Shown here: positions 26,092 through 33,988 of the stretch, piece by piece
Position numbering within the stretch: position 1 is the stretch's first letter
Layout of the letters: each line of letters starts with the position of its first letter
NCBI GenBank assembly: GCA_016903675.1
Contig: JADQBA010000007.1
Span: forward strand, 1-64,000
From: Stigonema ocellatum SAG 48.90 = DSM 106950
Lineage (GTDB): Bacteria > Cyanobacteriota > Cyanobacteriia > Cyanobacteriales > Nostocaceae
DNA length: 64,000 nt
Direction: 5' to 3'
Position numbers and translations under genes: made by a program
Notes under the pieces: model-generated
Told to the model about the DNA's origin: nothing
Seen by the model: only the letters and a program-made list of their open reading frames with translations
Database searches by the model: none

Positions 26092-26490
26092 TTAAGCCAG
26101 TACTTGTTCGACTAACAATGGAACAACTGCAATGTTTTTAACCAACTCATCTGAAAGGGAGAAACGCTGTTTTAAGTAAGTGGTATCGTTGTAACTCAAC
26201 CACACCTCACCGTTAGCCGATTCCCATGCTAGCAGTTTCAGGGGTAAATCTAGAGCGATCGTGGGTTCTGCCACCATCAAAGGCGTTCCAGCTTTGGGAT
26301 TACCAAATAGCAATAACTGCGTTGGCGGCATCGTTAATCCAACTTTTTCGGCTTCAGCTTTTTGATCAATGCGGGCAAAGATGTTGGTGCCTTTTGTTTG
26401 TAGAATGGTTACTAAGCGATCAATGGTTTCTGTAACTGAATAGGGACTGGGTAGGCTGATGATGCCGTTATTTGAATTCATTGCAGTCAA
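26092..26490 (-). CDS. DUF302 protein, full-length copy
   Basis: The 132-residue protein is a DUF302 domain: SVTETIDRLVTILQTKGTNI, FARIDQKAEAEKVGL, TQLLLFGNPKAGTPLM, and the carboxyl half LKLLAWESANGEVWLSYND. The fold is a small alpha/beta sandwich of unknown function, often found with redox or stress genes. There is no signal peptide; the start could be Met1 or Met4. A truncated second copy lies at 30751. It is downstream of hydrolase B and the DUF6130 scrap. Confidence 0.9.
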   Translation of the reverse strand: MTAMNSNNGIISLPSPYSVTETIDRLVTILQTKGTNIFARIDQKAEAEKVGLTMPPTQLLLFGNPKAGTPLMVAEPTIALDLPLKLLAWESANGEVWLSYNDTTYLKQRFSLSDELVKNIAVVPLLVEQVLA

Positions 26491-26511
26491 TTCCTTGGAT
26501 TGCGTTTGTAC

Positions 26512-26640
26512 TTACTGTTTCGGCAATACACGCAAGTTCTCCGTCCGGTACTGGATGAAAACACGACCTTGGGATAGTGGTTCGGGAAGCGGTGGATCGA
26601 CAATCAACTTGGGTGATGCTTCATTTGCGATCGCAACCTA
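26512..26640 (-). pseudogene. DUF6130 fragment
   Basis: The minus-strand frame reads VAIANEASPKLIVDPP, LPEPLSQGRVFIQYRTEN, LRVLPKQ-stop. It matches residues about 19-56 of the complete DUF6130 protein at 13098-13487 almost residue for residue and then breaks off. It overlaps the last bases of hydrolase B. It preserves the hydrolase-DUF6130 order of copy A. Confidence 0.8.
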
Positions 26641-27633
26641 TTGCAGATGTTTCTTCAATTCAGCAGCGGCTTGAACAAACAGAGAACGGACTTCTGGCAG
26701 ATCGGCTAAACCATTGAGCAGTCCAAAGTCATGAATCATGCCGTTGTACTGCACCGTTGTCACCTCTACCCCAGCTTGATCGAGCTTGCGTCCATAAGCT
26801 GTGCCTTCGTCATGCAAAATATCGCTCTCTGCAACCACAATTAATGCTCTTGGCAAGCCTTTCAGTTGCTCAACCGTCGCCTGTAAGGGAGAGGCATAAA
26901 TGTCTTTGCGCTTTTCTGGATCAGCGATGTACATGTCATACATCCATTTCATCGTTGGTACGGTTAAGTACCGTTTGTCGCCGAATTGATGATAAGAATT
27001 CGTTTCAAAATCAGCATCTACAATGGGCCACATCATGATTTGCAGCTTGATGTGTGGTCCTCCTTTTTCTTTCGCCTTCAAAGCTGTTACTGCTGTCATA
27101 TTTCCGCCGACACTGTTGCCGACGACTGCCAGATTCTTGCCATCTACATTAATCTCTTCACCATAATCGGCAACCCATTTGGTCGCGGCATAAATCTCAT
27201 TGATTGCCTGTGGATACTGAGCATCTGGCGTGCGCGTATAGTTGACAAAGACTCCTGCAAACCCTGAAAGCACAACCAGATCACGAACCATGCGCTTGTG
27301 TGTTGGGTAATCGCCTAGCACCCAACCGCCGCCGTGAATAAAGATGAAAACAGGCAATGTGCCTTTAACCCCTTCAGGACGCACAATATTGAGTGTAATT
27401 GAATAACCGTCAGCAGTAATCGCCTTCTCAAATTCTTCAATGCCTGAAAGATCTACTGGAACGGAAGCCTGTGCATCCGCGAGTACTTGACGTGCTTCGA
27501 GTGGAGTGAGTTTCTCTAGCGCCACACCTTCTGAATTCAGCACTTTCAAGAATTCCTTTACTCCTTTGGAAAGACGTGCATCATCTGCAACTTCCAAAAT
27601 TTTTGCTGCTTGTGAATCTACTTGAGTAACCAT
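26638..27633 (-). CDS. Alpha/beta hydrolase (HSL/esterase family), copy B
   Basis: This 331-residue paralogue of the gene at 13822 keeps HGGGW, the nucleophile in VVGNSVGGN, ESDILHDEG and NGMIHDFG, so it should be active on similar esters. The ATG at 27633 has the same GGAGAATGTC spacing as copy A, and about 50 bases of leader (AACAGTGCCAT, CAACAGATTGTTTAC) are also conserved. Differences are scattered substitutions only. It is followed by DUF6130 and DUF302 remnants and preceded, 200 bases upstream, by the flavoprotein gene. Confidence 0.88.
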   Translation of the reverse strand: MVTQVDSQAAKILEVADDARLSKGVKEFLKVLNSEGVALEKLTPLEARQVLADAQASVPVDLSGIEEFEKAITADGYSITLNIVRPEGVKGTLPVFIFIHGGGWVLGDYPTHKRMVRDLVVLSGFAGVFVNYTRTPDAQYPQAINEIYAATKWVADYGEEINVDGKNLAVVGNSVGGNMTAVTALKAKEKGGPHIKLQIMMWPIVDADFETNSYHQFGDKRYLTVPTMKWMYDMYIADPEKRKDIYASPLQATVEQLKGLPRALIVVAESDILHDEGTAYGRKLDQAGVEVTTVQYNGMIHDFGLLNGLADLPEVRSLFVQAAAELKKHLQ

Positions 27634-27843
27634 GACATTCTCCTTTGATAAATAGTAAACAATCTGTTGAAATGGCACTGTTAAAGATTGCCAACCTAGC
27701 GAGGCGATCGCCCCATTCACATATCGCAAAATTTTTTTCCCACCAGTCCAGTATTGCTTGTCACCTTTAGCACTGAATGTTAATTACTGTACCGTACATG
27801 CTGTGCTTGCTCCACAATCCTTTATGAGCAAGCTTTTCGAGAC

Positions 27844-29274
27844 TTAACGGGAAAAGTCAGGTTTCCACACCGCAGCGGCATAGAGCGAGTTCTCAAAATC
27901 GGGGGCGATATCGCCTGTGATCCGTGCCTCATGATGCGCCCAGTCCTCAAAGAACAAGTCGTGACTGATGCACGATACTATTCCAGGTATGTCGCGGCGG
28001 ATGCTAAATATGTCACCAATTGGCAAGCCGAAGCTGACGAAACCAGCAGGATTAAATACGTGAATGTCTTTCAGGTAAGGGGCAGTGCCAGGTACTTTTT
28101 CTAGGTATTCGCGGGCGCTACCGAGGTAAGGGTGCGTCCCCAAATAGTTGTCGCGCAGGGCTTCTGGTGGCTCATAGCGATCGCGCCAGAGGGCAATGTG
28201 CTGGGCAAAGTCGGCTAGTTCGGGACGCTTTGTTGGGTCAACGAAGTAACCAGTGCCAGCGATCACAAAATCAAACTCGAAAACATCATCATTCACCTGA
28301 GTGACAATGTGATTGCCCATTTCCCGTGCCGATTTCCAAGGTGCAGATAGGTGTATGTGAAAGTTTGGGAAGGCGATCGCTCGCTCAATCGCGTTCCGTG
28401 ATGGCGTGGAGCCTGCTTGACGAAAGCGCCAAGCCTGGAACCAGCGGGCTGCATCGGGGAGTTGGGGATAGTTGCAGTAAGCACCAGGGTATTCCCGTAC
28501 CCGAATTACTGGTAGAGATGAGATCAAAGGCCGCCGCGCAAACAGGTGTACTGCCTGAGCTCCCGATTCCAGCGCCACTCCTGCTGCATCGAAAGCTGAA
28601 GCCGCCGCACCCAGCACCGCCACAGTCTTACCGCGCAGTGCTTCAAAATCGATGGCATCGCCGGTATGTGCGTACAGCGTGCGTGGTAAGTCAGCCAGTA
28701 CTGGAGGTATGTATGGACCACCAGTGCCAGCCACGCCATTGGCGAAGATAATTTTGCGCGTAGTCTCTAAGAGCGGGACACCGTTTACTTCAAGGTGTAG
28801 GCGGAAGAAACCTGCGGCTGGCTCAATCCGCACCAACTTCGTCCGGTAACGAACCTGGATACCGAGGAAGTGCCGATACCAACTGAGGTACTCAGCCCAA
28901 GTCACTCGCCCAATGCGATCAATCGCCGCGTAGGCTTCCGCACCGTGCCGCGCTTCGTACCAGGCTTGAAAGGATAATTCTGGGATGCCTAGTTCTGGAC
29001 CAGGCACATTTTTCGGCGTGCGGAGCTTTTCCATCCGCGCTCGCGTCAGCCACACGCCTGCATGAGCCTCGTCATCGGCTGCATCGATCGCCGTCACGCG
29101 ACCGATACCAGCACGCCGTAGCGCAAATACAAAGGTGCTACCGCTGCCGCTGCCACCTATTATAGTGACATTGTGATCGATGCCAGGGCGATCGGGCACC
29201 CAATTTTCGGGATCGGGACCGAGCAAGCGTAGTGTCTCGCGGGCAGTAAAATCGGGATTGGTCGTTGTTGTCAT
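27844..29274 (-). CDS. FAD/NAD(P)-binding oxidoreductase (flavin-monooxygenase-like)
   Basis: The 476-residue protein has an FAD-binding motif VTIIGGSGSGSTFVFALRRA, a second dinucleotide site VAVLGAAASAFDAAGVAL, and the conserved DFVIAGTGYFVDP. This is the architecture of class B-like flavin monooxygenases and related lysine/ornithine hydroxylases. It could oxygenate a ketone, amine or sulfide using NADPH. It exists only in copy B, between the SDR and the hydrolase, and its GC content is higher than its neighbours, so it may be a later insertion. Hydrolase plus Baeyer-Villiger-type oxygenase plus SDR would form a sensible ketone-to-ester-to-acid route; that is inference. Confidence 0.75.
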   Translation of the reverse strand: MTTTTNPDFTARETLRLLGPDPENWVPDRPGIDHNVTIIGGSGSGSTFVFALRRAGIGRVTAIDAADDEAHAGVWLTRARMEKLRTPKNVPGPELGIPELSFQAWYEARHGAEAYAAIDRIGRVTWAEYLSWYRHFLGIQVRYRTKLVRIEPAAGFFRLHLEVNGVPLLETTRKIIFANGVAGTGGPYIPPVLADLPRTLYAHTGDAIDFEALRGKTVAVLGAAASAFDAAGVALESGAQAVHLFARRPLISSLPVIRVREYPGAYCNYPQLPDAARWFQAWRFRQAGSTPSRNAIERAIAFPNFHIHLSAPWKSAREMGNHIVTQVNDDVFEFDFVIAGTGYFVDPTKRPELADFAQHIALWRDRYEPPEALRDNYLGTHPYLGSAREYLEKVPGTAPYLKDIHVFNPAGFVSFGLPIGDIFSIRRDIPGIVSCISHDLFFEDWAHHEARITGDIAPDFENSLYAAAVWKPDFSR

Positions 29275-29419
29275 GTCGATCTCCTCACGATGGATGGAAA
29301 AATCGGAATAGCAGACTTTACTGTTCCTATGCTCAGGGGTTGTGAAAAAATAAATGCGTCGTCTAAACCATTGATCGAAACTGTGCGATATGTAGTCATG
29401 GGATTACTCCTTTTGGACT

Positions 29420-30172
29420 TCAAATTTGTGCCATACCGCCATCGACAAACAACTCAATGCCGTTCACAAAGCTGCTGTCGGCTGAAGCAAGAAAGACAAC
29501 GGCTTTGGCAATCTCATCGGGTTTGCCGACTCGTCCCAGTGGGATGGTGCTGGCTTGGCTGTCCACAAATTCTTGCAACTGCTGGTCATTCAGTCCCAAA
29601 TGATCGTAACCAGGAGTTGGAACCACACCAGGGCTAATGGCATTCACTCGGATCTTACGTTCTCTGAGGTCGAGTGTCCAATTCCGAGCAAATGATCTCA
29701 CAGCGGCTTTGGTGGCGCTGTAAACACTGAAAGCTGGCGTACCTTTTATAGAAGTAATCGAAGCATTCAGGATAATAGAAGCGCCCTCTGGCAACAGTGG
29801 CAGTGCCTTTTGTACGGTGAACAGCAAACCTTTGACGTTTATGTTGAATGTTTTGTCAAAGTGTTCCTCTGTGATTTCTCCAAGTGGGGCAATTTGTCCA
29901 ACGCCAGCATTAGCGAAGATGATATCGAGGTGTCCTTGCTCTTGCTTGATGGTGGCAAACAGACGATCAAGGTCTGCCAGATTAGAAACATCACTCTGCA
30001 CAGCCGTAACATTTTTACCAATGGCTTCTACAGCAGCATCCAGTTCGACTTGGCGACGACCCGTGATGTAGACATAGGCACCTTCAGCAACAAACTGTTT
30101 GGCAGTGGCAAGACCGATACCACTATTGCCACCCGTGACAAGGGCGATTTTTCCTTCCAGTTTTCTCATCAT
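29420..30172 (-). CDS. Short-chain dehydrogenase/reductase, copy B
   Basis: The 250-residue SDR keeps TGGNSGIG, FANAGVG, NASITS, YSATK and SPGVVPTPGY, all aligning with copy A at 15021. Differences are conservative (YSATK for YSASK, DHLGLN for NLMGLS). It should use NADP(H) as copy A does. It lies downstream of the cupin as in copy A, but no TehA gene is between them. The start is ATG 30172 (MMRKLEGK), with 30169 equally possible. Confidence 0.9.
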   Translation of the reverse strand: MMRKLEGKIALVTGGNSGIGLATAKQFVAEGAYVYITGRRQVELDAAVEAIGKNVTAVQSDVSNLADLDRLFATIKQEQGHLDIIFANAGVGQIAPLGEITEEHFDKTFNINVKGLLFTVQKALPLLPEGASIILNASITSIKGTPAFSVYSATKAAVRSFARNWTLDLRERKIRVNAISPGVVPTPGYDHLGLNDQQLQEFVDSQASTIPLGRVGKPDEIAKAVVFLASADSSFVNGIELFVDGGMAQI

Positions 30173-30239
30173 GCGAATCCTCAGTTGTAGACATGGCTAT
30201 TTCTCCACGATGCGAGGCTTACTGAACACTGACTAATCT

Positions 30240-30671
30240 CTAAGGGAGATCTCCAGGTGCACCTAGAATTTCGTCGCCAATTTCGCTAGAGATGCGATTG
30301 AACAATTCCAGGTCGGTTGCGTCATTCTTGTTTAGCGTCCCTGTTGCTTCAACGAGGTGAGCAAAGGCACTGGGCGCAGAAACGACTAACCCGCGAGCTG
30401 GTAGATCACTGAGTGCAGCAACAACATGGGGTGTGCCCATCGGAATAAAGGCACTTTCACCTGCGCCTAGCACAACTTTATTCTTACCAACCCAGACAGT
30501 GAACTCTCCTTCCAGCACATAGAGTTGTTCTGAATAGCGTGTATGGCGATGGGGTGGAGTCTGCGTACCAGGAGGGAAATAGCCCTCAATCAGGTCATAT
30601 CTACCATCAGTTGTGGTGCGATCGGCGACGATGGTAAGGTGGGTACCAAAAAGCCAGAATGATTGTGTCAT
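30240..30671 (-). CDS. Cupin domain protein, copy B
   Basis: The 143-residue cupin conserves PPHRHTRYSEQLYVLEGEF and PMGTPHVV, so the 3-His-1-Glu metal site is intact. It aligns with copy A along its length (LFGTxLxIVADxTTT at the amino end, ISxxIGDEILGxP at the carboxyl end). It is 67 bases upstream of SDR B in the same direction, consistent with an operon. The ligand or substrate is unknown. Confidence 0.88.
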   Translation of the reverse strand: MTQSFWLFGTHLTIVADRTTTDGRYDLIEGYFPPGTQTPPHRHTRYSEQLYVLEGEFTVWVGKNKVVLGAGESAFIPMGTPHVVAALSDLPARGLVVSAPSAFAHLVEATGTLNKNDATDLELFNRISSEIGDEILGAPGDLP

Positions 30672-30750
30672 GGAAGTACTCCTATTAGTGAATAATTTGT
30701 TTCAATGACGTCACATTTTCCTGCTCTTCACTTAAGCCTTTGTTAGAACT

Positions 30751-31014
30751 TTACGGGTAGCGAATCGAACCCTTTAAAGACTCTAGGGCGATCGTCGGCT
30801 CTGCCACCATAAGCGGCGTTCCGGCTTTAGGGTTGCCAAACAGCAATAACTGCGTTGGACGCAGGCTAAGTCCAACTTTTTCGGCTTCAGCCTGTTGATC
30901 AATGCGGGCAAAAATGGCGATACCTTTTGACTGAAGGATAGTTTCTAAGCGATCGATGGTTTTGGTTACTGAATAGGGACTGACTTGACTAATGATGCCG
31001 TTATTTGCGTTCAT
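30751..31014 (-). pseudogene. Truncated DUF302 gene
   Basis: The first 78 residues match the complete DUF302 protein at 26092 (YSVTKTIDRLETILQSKG, FARIDQQAEAEKVGL, GNPKAGTPLMVAEPTIAL). Then the frame breaks to a foreign tail, ESLKGSIRYP. About 50 residues of the domain are missing, so a folded product is unlikely. The break lies directly after the codon for Leu in TIAL. Confidence 0.75.
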
Positions 31015-31197
31015 AGCAGCGAACTCCTCAACGGTTTTGGTAATAAATATTTTTAAAGTTAGAGTAACATAGCGTTTTGCGATGAAGACTTGCCAAGTAA
31101 TGTCTTAATCTTGTATTTTATCCTTATAGTAGAAGTAATATGAAAACATTTTATACTTCTATTCCAGAATTCATCCTGCATTTATACAACGCCTGAA

Positions 31198-31575
31198 TTA
31201 ATTTTTATTACAGGCTCGCTGTCGTAGGATGTAATTGTTTTTGTACACCTGTAACGTTCCAGACTCGTTGCTATCTAATGTGCTGTCCCATACCGAATAT
31301 TGATAATTGCCATTTTGGAACCTGTAAACGTGACCGCCTTCTGTAGCTTGGCGCGTTCCTCTACCCAAACTCAAATTACCGTTAGGACTTGTCGAGCGAT
31401 AGAGTAGTTCACCCGAAGCATTCTTTTTCCAAATATTGACGTTGTATCCACCTCGGCATTTCAAGCTAAGGATTAAACTCGCGGTAGAATCAGCAGCAGC
31501 AGGTAAAGAGAAATTAGTTGCAATACAGGTTGCCAGGGCAAGAAGGAATGTGGAGCGGTTTAGTAGTGTCTTCAT
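31198..31575 (-). CDS. Small secreted protein with paired cysteines, copy B
   Basis: This 125-residue paralogue of the gene at 11193 has a signal peptide (STFLLALATCIATNFSLPAA) and the mature motif CRGGYNVNIW, SPNGNLSLGRGTRQATEG, LDSNESGTLQVYKNN and the final RACNKN. Both mature Cys are conserved. The family is unnamed to me. Conservation of the mature part, with divergence only in the signal peptide and a few loops, suggests selection for function. Confidence 0.7.
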   Translation of the reverse strand: MKTLLNRSTFLLALATCIATNFSLPAAADSTASLILSLKCRGGYNVNIWKKNASGELLYRSTSPNGNLSLGRGTRQATEGGHVYRFQNGNYQYSVWDSTLDSNESGTLQVYKNNYILRQRACNKN

Positions 31576-31745
31576 AATGTTGTAGTCCTGTACTTACTGG
31601 ACTGGAATTGTTTAATCAGATCGCTTTGATAGACATAAAGCAAGGCAGTAACTGTATTCGGAAGTTGTGTCGCAATTAGAGTTTTATTGACAAGAGTTGC
31701 ATTCCTAAAACTCAGTTTTTACGACACAACTTGAATAGTTAAACC

Positions 31746-32216
31746 CTAGAATGCTACAGCCTCAGCTTCAGACCGAGCGTTCGGTGTTAATTGATCTAGC
31801 TTGCGACGAACGGCAAGATCGGCAACGCGATCGTCCTCAGGATTTCCATCTGGCTCCAACCCATAGCGGCGACGAAAATCAGCAATGACTTGTGAGGTTT
31901 GAGGACCATAAAATGGTGCGTTTTGCGGACGTAAGCGAGGATTAGGCTTCATCACCAAATCCAACTCATATTGAACGACATAAATTTCCTGCTGCGCCCT
32001 TGCTCGTGTATTTGGACCCACAATTCCATCTGTTACAAGTCCAAAGTAGGTTTGAAAATTGATCACAGCTTGCCGATCTTTTTCTAAAGAGCTTTCGTCG
32101 CTAGAGATTGGAAAGTTCGGTTCATTTAAACCTCGACTTCTGAAGCCTAAACCATTGAGAATACTGCGGAATTGAGCATTGGTGTAAGGATAGTCTGGCA
32201 TAATTCTAATCTCCAT
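31746..32216 (-). CDS. Peptidoglycan-binding-domain protein
   Basis: The 156-residue protein contains a PG_binding_1-type repeat in DRQAVINFQTYFGLVTDGIV plus GPNTRARAQQEI and a second looser copy in GPQTSQVIADFRRRYGLEPDG. No signal peptide or catalytic domain is seen, which is odd for a wall-binding protein; it may be cytoplasmic or exported by another route. The start could be Met6 (MPDYPYTNAQF). It lies between the secreted protein and the kinase scrap in module B. Confidence 0.75.
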   Translation of the reverse strand: MEIRIMPDYPYTNAQFRSILNGLGFRSRGLNEPNFPISSDESSLEKDRQAVINFQTYFGLVTDGIVGPNTRARAQQEIYVVQYELDLVMKPNPRLRPQNAPFYGPQTSQVIADFRRRYGLEPDGNPEDDRVADLAVRRKLDQLTPNARSEAEAVAF

Positions 32217-32336
32217 CTGTAAAGAGTAAAGAGCATTCGTTTTTATGTTGCTTTAGCTTAATGATGTGAGCGCCCAATTGAGCCGCAATCTGAGCCGCGT
32301 AGCCAACCACGTTGATCGCCGTCTCACCCACTTTGG

Positions 32337-32486
32337 TTAGCAACCATCTAAATCAATCTTAATTGCCTCAGTTTGCCTACTTTGCACCATACAATTTTGG
32401 ATTTTAGTTTCATAAACTTTTATTTTATCCAGAACAGTATTTGCCTGTTCTAGAACCACGATCGCCCATTGCTCCATTTGTTGATA
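32337..32486 (-). pseudogene. TPR-region scrap of an HstK-type kinase
   Basis: The minus-strand frame YQQMEQWAIVVLEQANTVLD then KIKVYETKIQNCMVQSRQTE and AIKIDLDGC-stop matches the HstK A segment VEYWAAIVLQEAKTILDILK, VYEVKIQTDIAQNQLLKAIN. It ends one base short of the DsbA B stop. It is a third kinase copy reduced to 50 codons. The rest of 32217-32336 shows no gene. Confidence 0.65.
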
Positions 32487-33068
32487 CTAGCCATGAGAAG
32501 CTTCAGCGATCGCAACGAGTAGTGGCTCAAGCTCTAAAGCATCTATATAACGCACACCATTGATAAATAAAGCTGGAGTGCTAACCACCCCACTATCTAT
32601 TCCGCTTGCAATGTCTTGATTGATATGATTAACATACACTTTCTGGGCAATGTCTCGAATAAACTGAGTAACATCAAGCCCTAAATTGTCAGCGTATTCT
32701 GCTAAATATCCATCTCCCAACTCTTGCTGATGCTTCAATAGCATCTCGTGCATCTGCCAAAACTGCCCTTGTGCTGCTGCTGCTTCTGTCGCTGCTGCTG
32801 CCTTTTGAGCTTGAGGATGGATTTGAGGTTGAGGAAAATGCCGGAATACAAAGCATAGAGAATCTCTCCCGAATAAGGTCGCCTCAAGCTGGCGTTGAAT
32901 TGCCTTAATTGAGGTATAAAGTTTACCACATTGAGGACATTGATAATCCCCATACTCAACAAGTACAACGCGGGCATTCAATGATCCTTGCCGATGGTCT
33001 TGCTCAGAAGGGGGTACAACTAATTGATTGCGATCGCCCAGTACGCCGTCAGGAATAACATCGCTCAT
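32487..33068 (-). CDS. DsbA-family thioredoxin-fold protein, copy B (CPQC active site)
   Basis: The 193-residue cytoplasmic protein has VVLVEYGDYQCPQCGKLYTS with a complete CxxC (Cys44, Cys47), CFVFRHFPQPQIHPQAQKAA, and the cis-Pro loop VSTPALFINGVRY. It should perform thiol-disulfide exchange like FrnE-type proteins. Copy A has lost the second Cys. It is 284 bases downstream of the response regulator B stop, with no recognised feature in that gap, so it may have its own promoter. Its linkage to a sensor kinase suggests a redox signal or a redox-damaged target. Confidence 0.88.
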   Translation of the reverse strand: MSDVIPDGVLGDRNQLVVPPSEQDHRQGSLNARVVLVEYGDYQCPQCGKLYTSIKAIQRQLEATLFGRDSLCFVFRHFPQPQIHPQAQKAAAATEAAAAQGQFWQMHEMLLKHQQELGDGYLAEYADNLGLDVTQFIRDIAQKVYVNHINQDIASGIDSGVVSTPALFINGVRYIDALELEPLLVAIAEASHG

Positions 33069-33352
33069 TGTAAACCCTCATTCTAAATCTTTGAGGAAAA
33101 GAGATTCATCGTCCGCACTCTGAAATCTCTTCCCTTCAACCCTATAATCGTCTGTATAAGTTTAATGTATGATCCTTGCTTAGGATTGTCGTCAATTTAA
33201 GGTTTGTATTTTAATCAACAAAATGATTGAGAATTAGTCAATTTGAGGGAGTAGAACGAATCAAACTTAGGTTTGATTGTCTGCCTCATAGACTAAAATC
33301 CTTCGCTCCCAAGTGATGATTGTTAACCCAGGCAGAAGTACCATCTTTGCTT

Positions 33353-33982
33353 TCACAAGTTAGCAATTCCGCGTTTCAACGCAATAATGGCTGCCTGGGT
33401 GCGATCTTTGACATTTAGCTTGCTTAAAATTCGGTTGATATGAGTTTTCACTGTACTTTCACTAATATTTAGAGCAGTGCTAATTTCCTGGTTGCTCATT
33501 CCCTGCCCGACTAACTGGAGAACTTCTAGCTCACGATCGCTCAGTTTTGGAGCAGTCATCCGCTGGACTAGCTTGGCAGCCACGTTGGGGGGAATATACT
33601 GTTGTCCCCTGGTCACTGTACGAATTGCTGTCAATAGTTCCTCTGGCTCAGAGTCCTTCAGTAAATACCCCTTTGCCCCTGCTCGCAATCCTCGATAAAT
33701 CTCTTCATCGGTGTCATACGTGGTCAGCACAATAATTCGGGCATTGGGAAACTCATTGCAAATAACCGTAATAGCCTGAACGCCTCCCATCTCAGGCATC
33801 CGTAAATCGATCAAAGTCACATCAGGCTGCTGTTGCTGAAAAACTGCGATCGCCTCATGCCCATTTCGCCCCTGACCAACAATGACGATATCTGGAGCCT
33901 TCTCTAACATTCCGATCAAACCCTGGCGGACAACGGGATGATCGTCTACAACAAGAACGCGAATGCGACTGGGCTGACTCAT
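33353..33982 (-). CDS. NarL/FixJ-family response regulator, copy B
   Basis: The 209-residue regulator has a receiver domain (VLVVDDHPVVRQG, Asp59 in TLIDLRMP, LLKDSEP) and a LuxR-type DNA-binding domain (LSDRELEVLQLVGQGMSNQE, ISTALNISESTVKTHINR). It starts only six bases after the hybrid kinase stop, so the two are surely co-transcribed and form a cognate pair. It is the paralogue of the protein at 18338. Target promoters are likely those of the duplicated enzymes, which is inference. Confidence 0.94.
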   Translation of the reverse strand: MSQPSRIRVLVVDDHPVVRQGLIGMLEKAPDIVIVGQGRNGHEAIAVFQQQQPDVTLIDLRMPEMGGVQAITVICNEFPNARIIVLTTYDTDEEIYRGLRAGAKGYLLKDSEPEELLTAIRTVTRGQQYIPPNVAAKLVQRMTAPKLSDRELEVLQLVGQGMSNQEISTALNISESTVKTHINRILSKLNVKDRTQAAIIALKRGIANL

Positions 33983-33988
33983 GCTGAC

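Noticed and set aside
30751..30790. GGGTTCGATTCGCTACCC resembling a tRNA T-arm (minus strand)
   Set aside because: No acceptor stem, D-arm or anticodon arm can be fitted around it, and it lies in the end of the truncated DUF302 frame.
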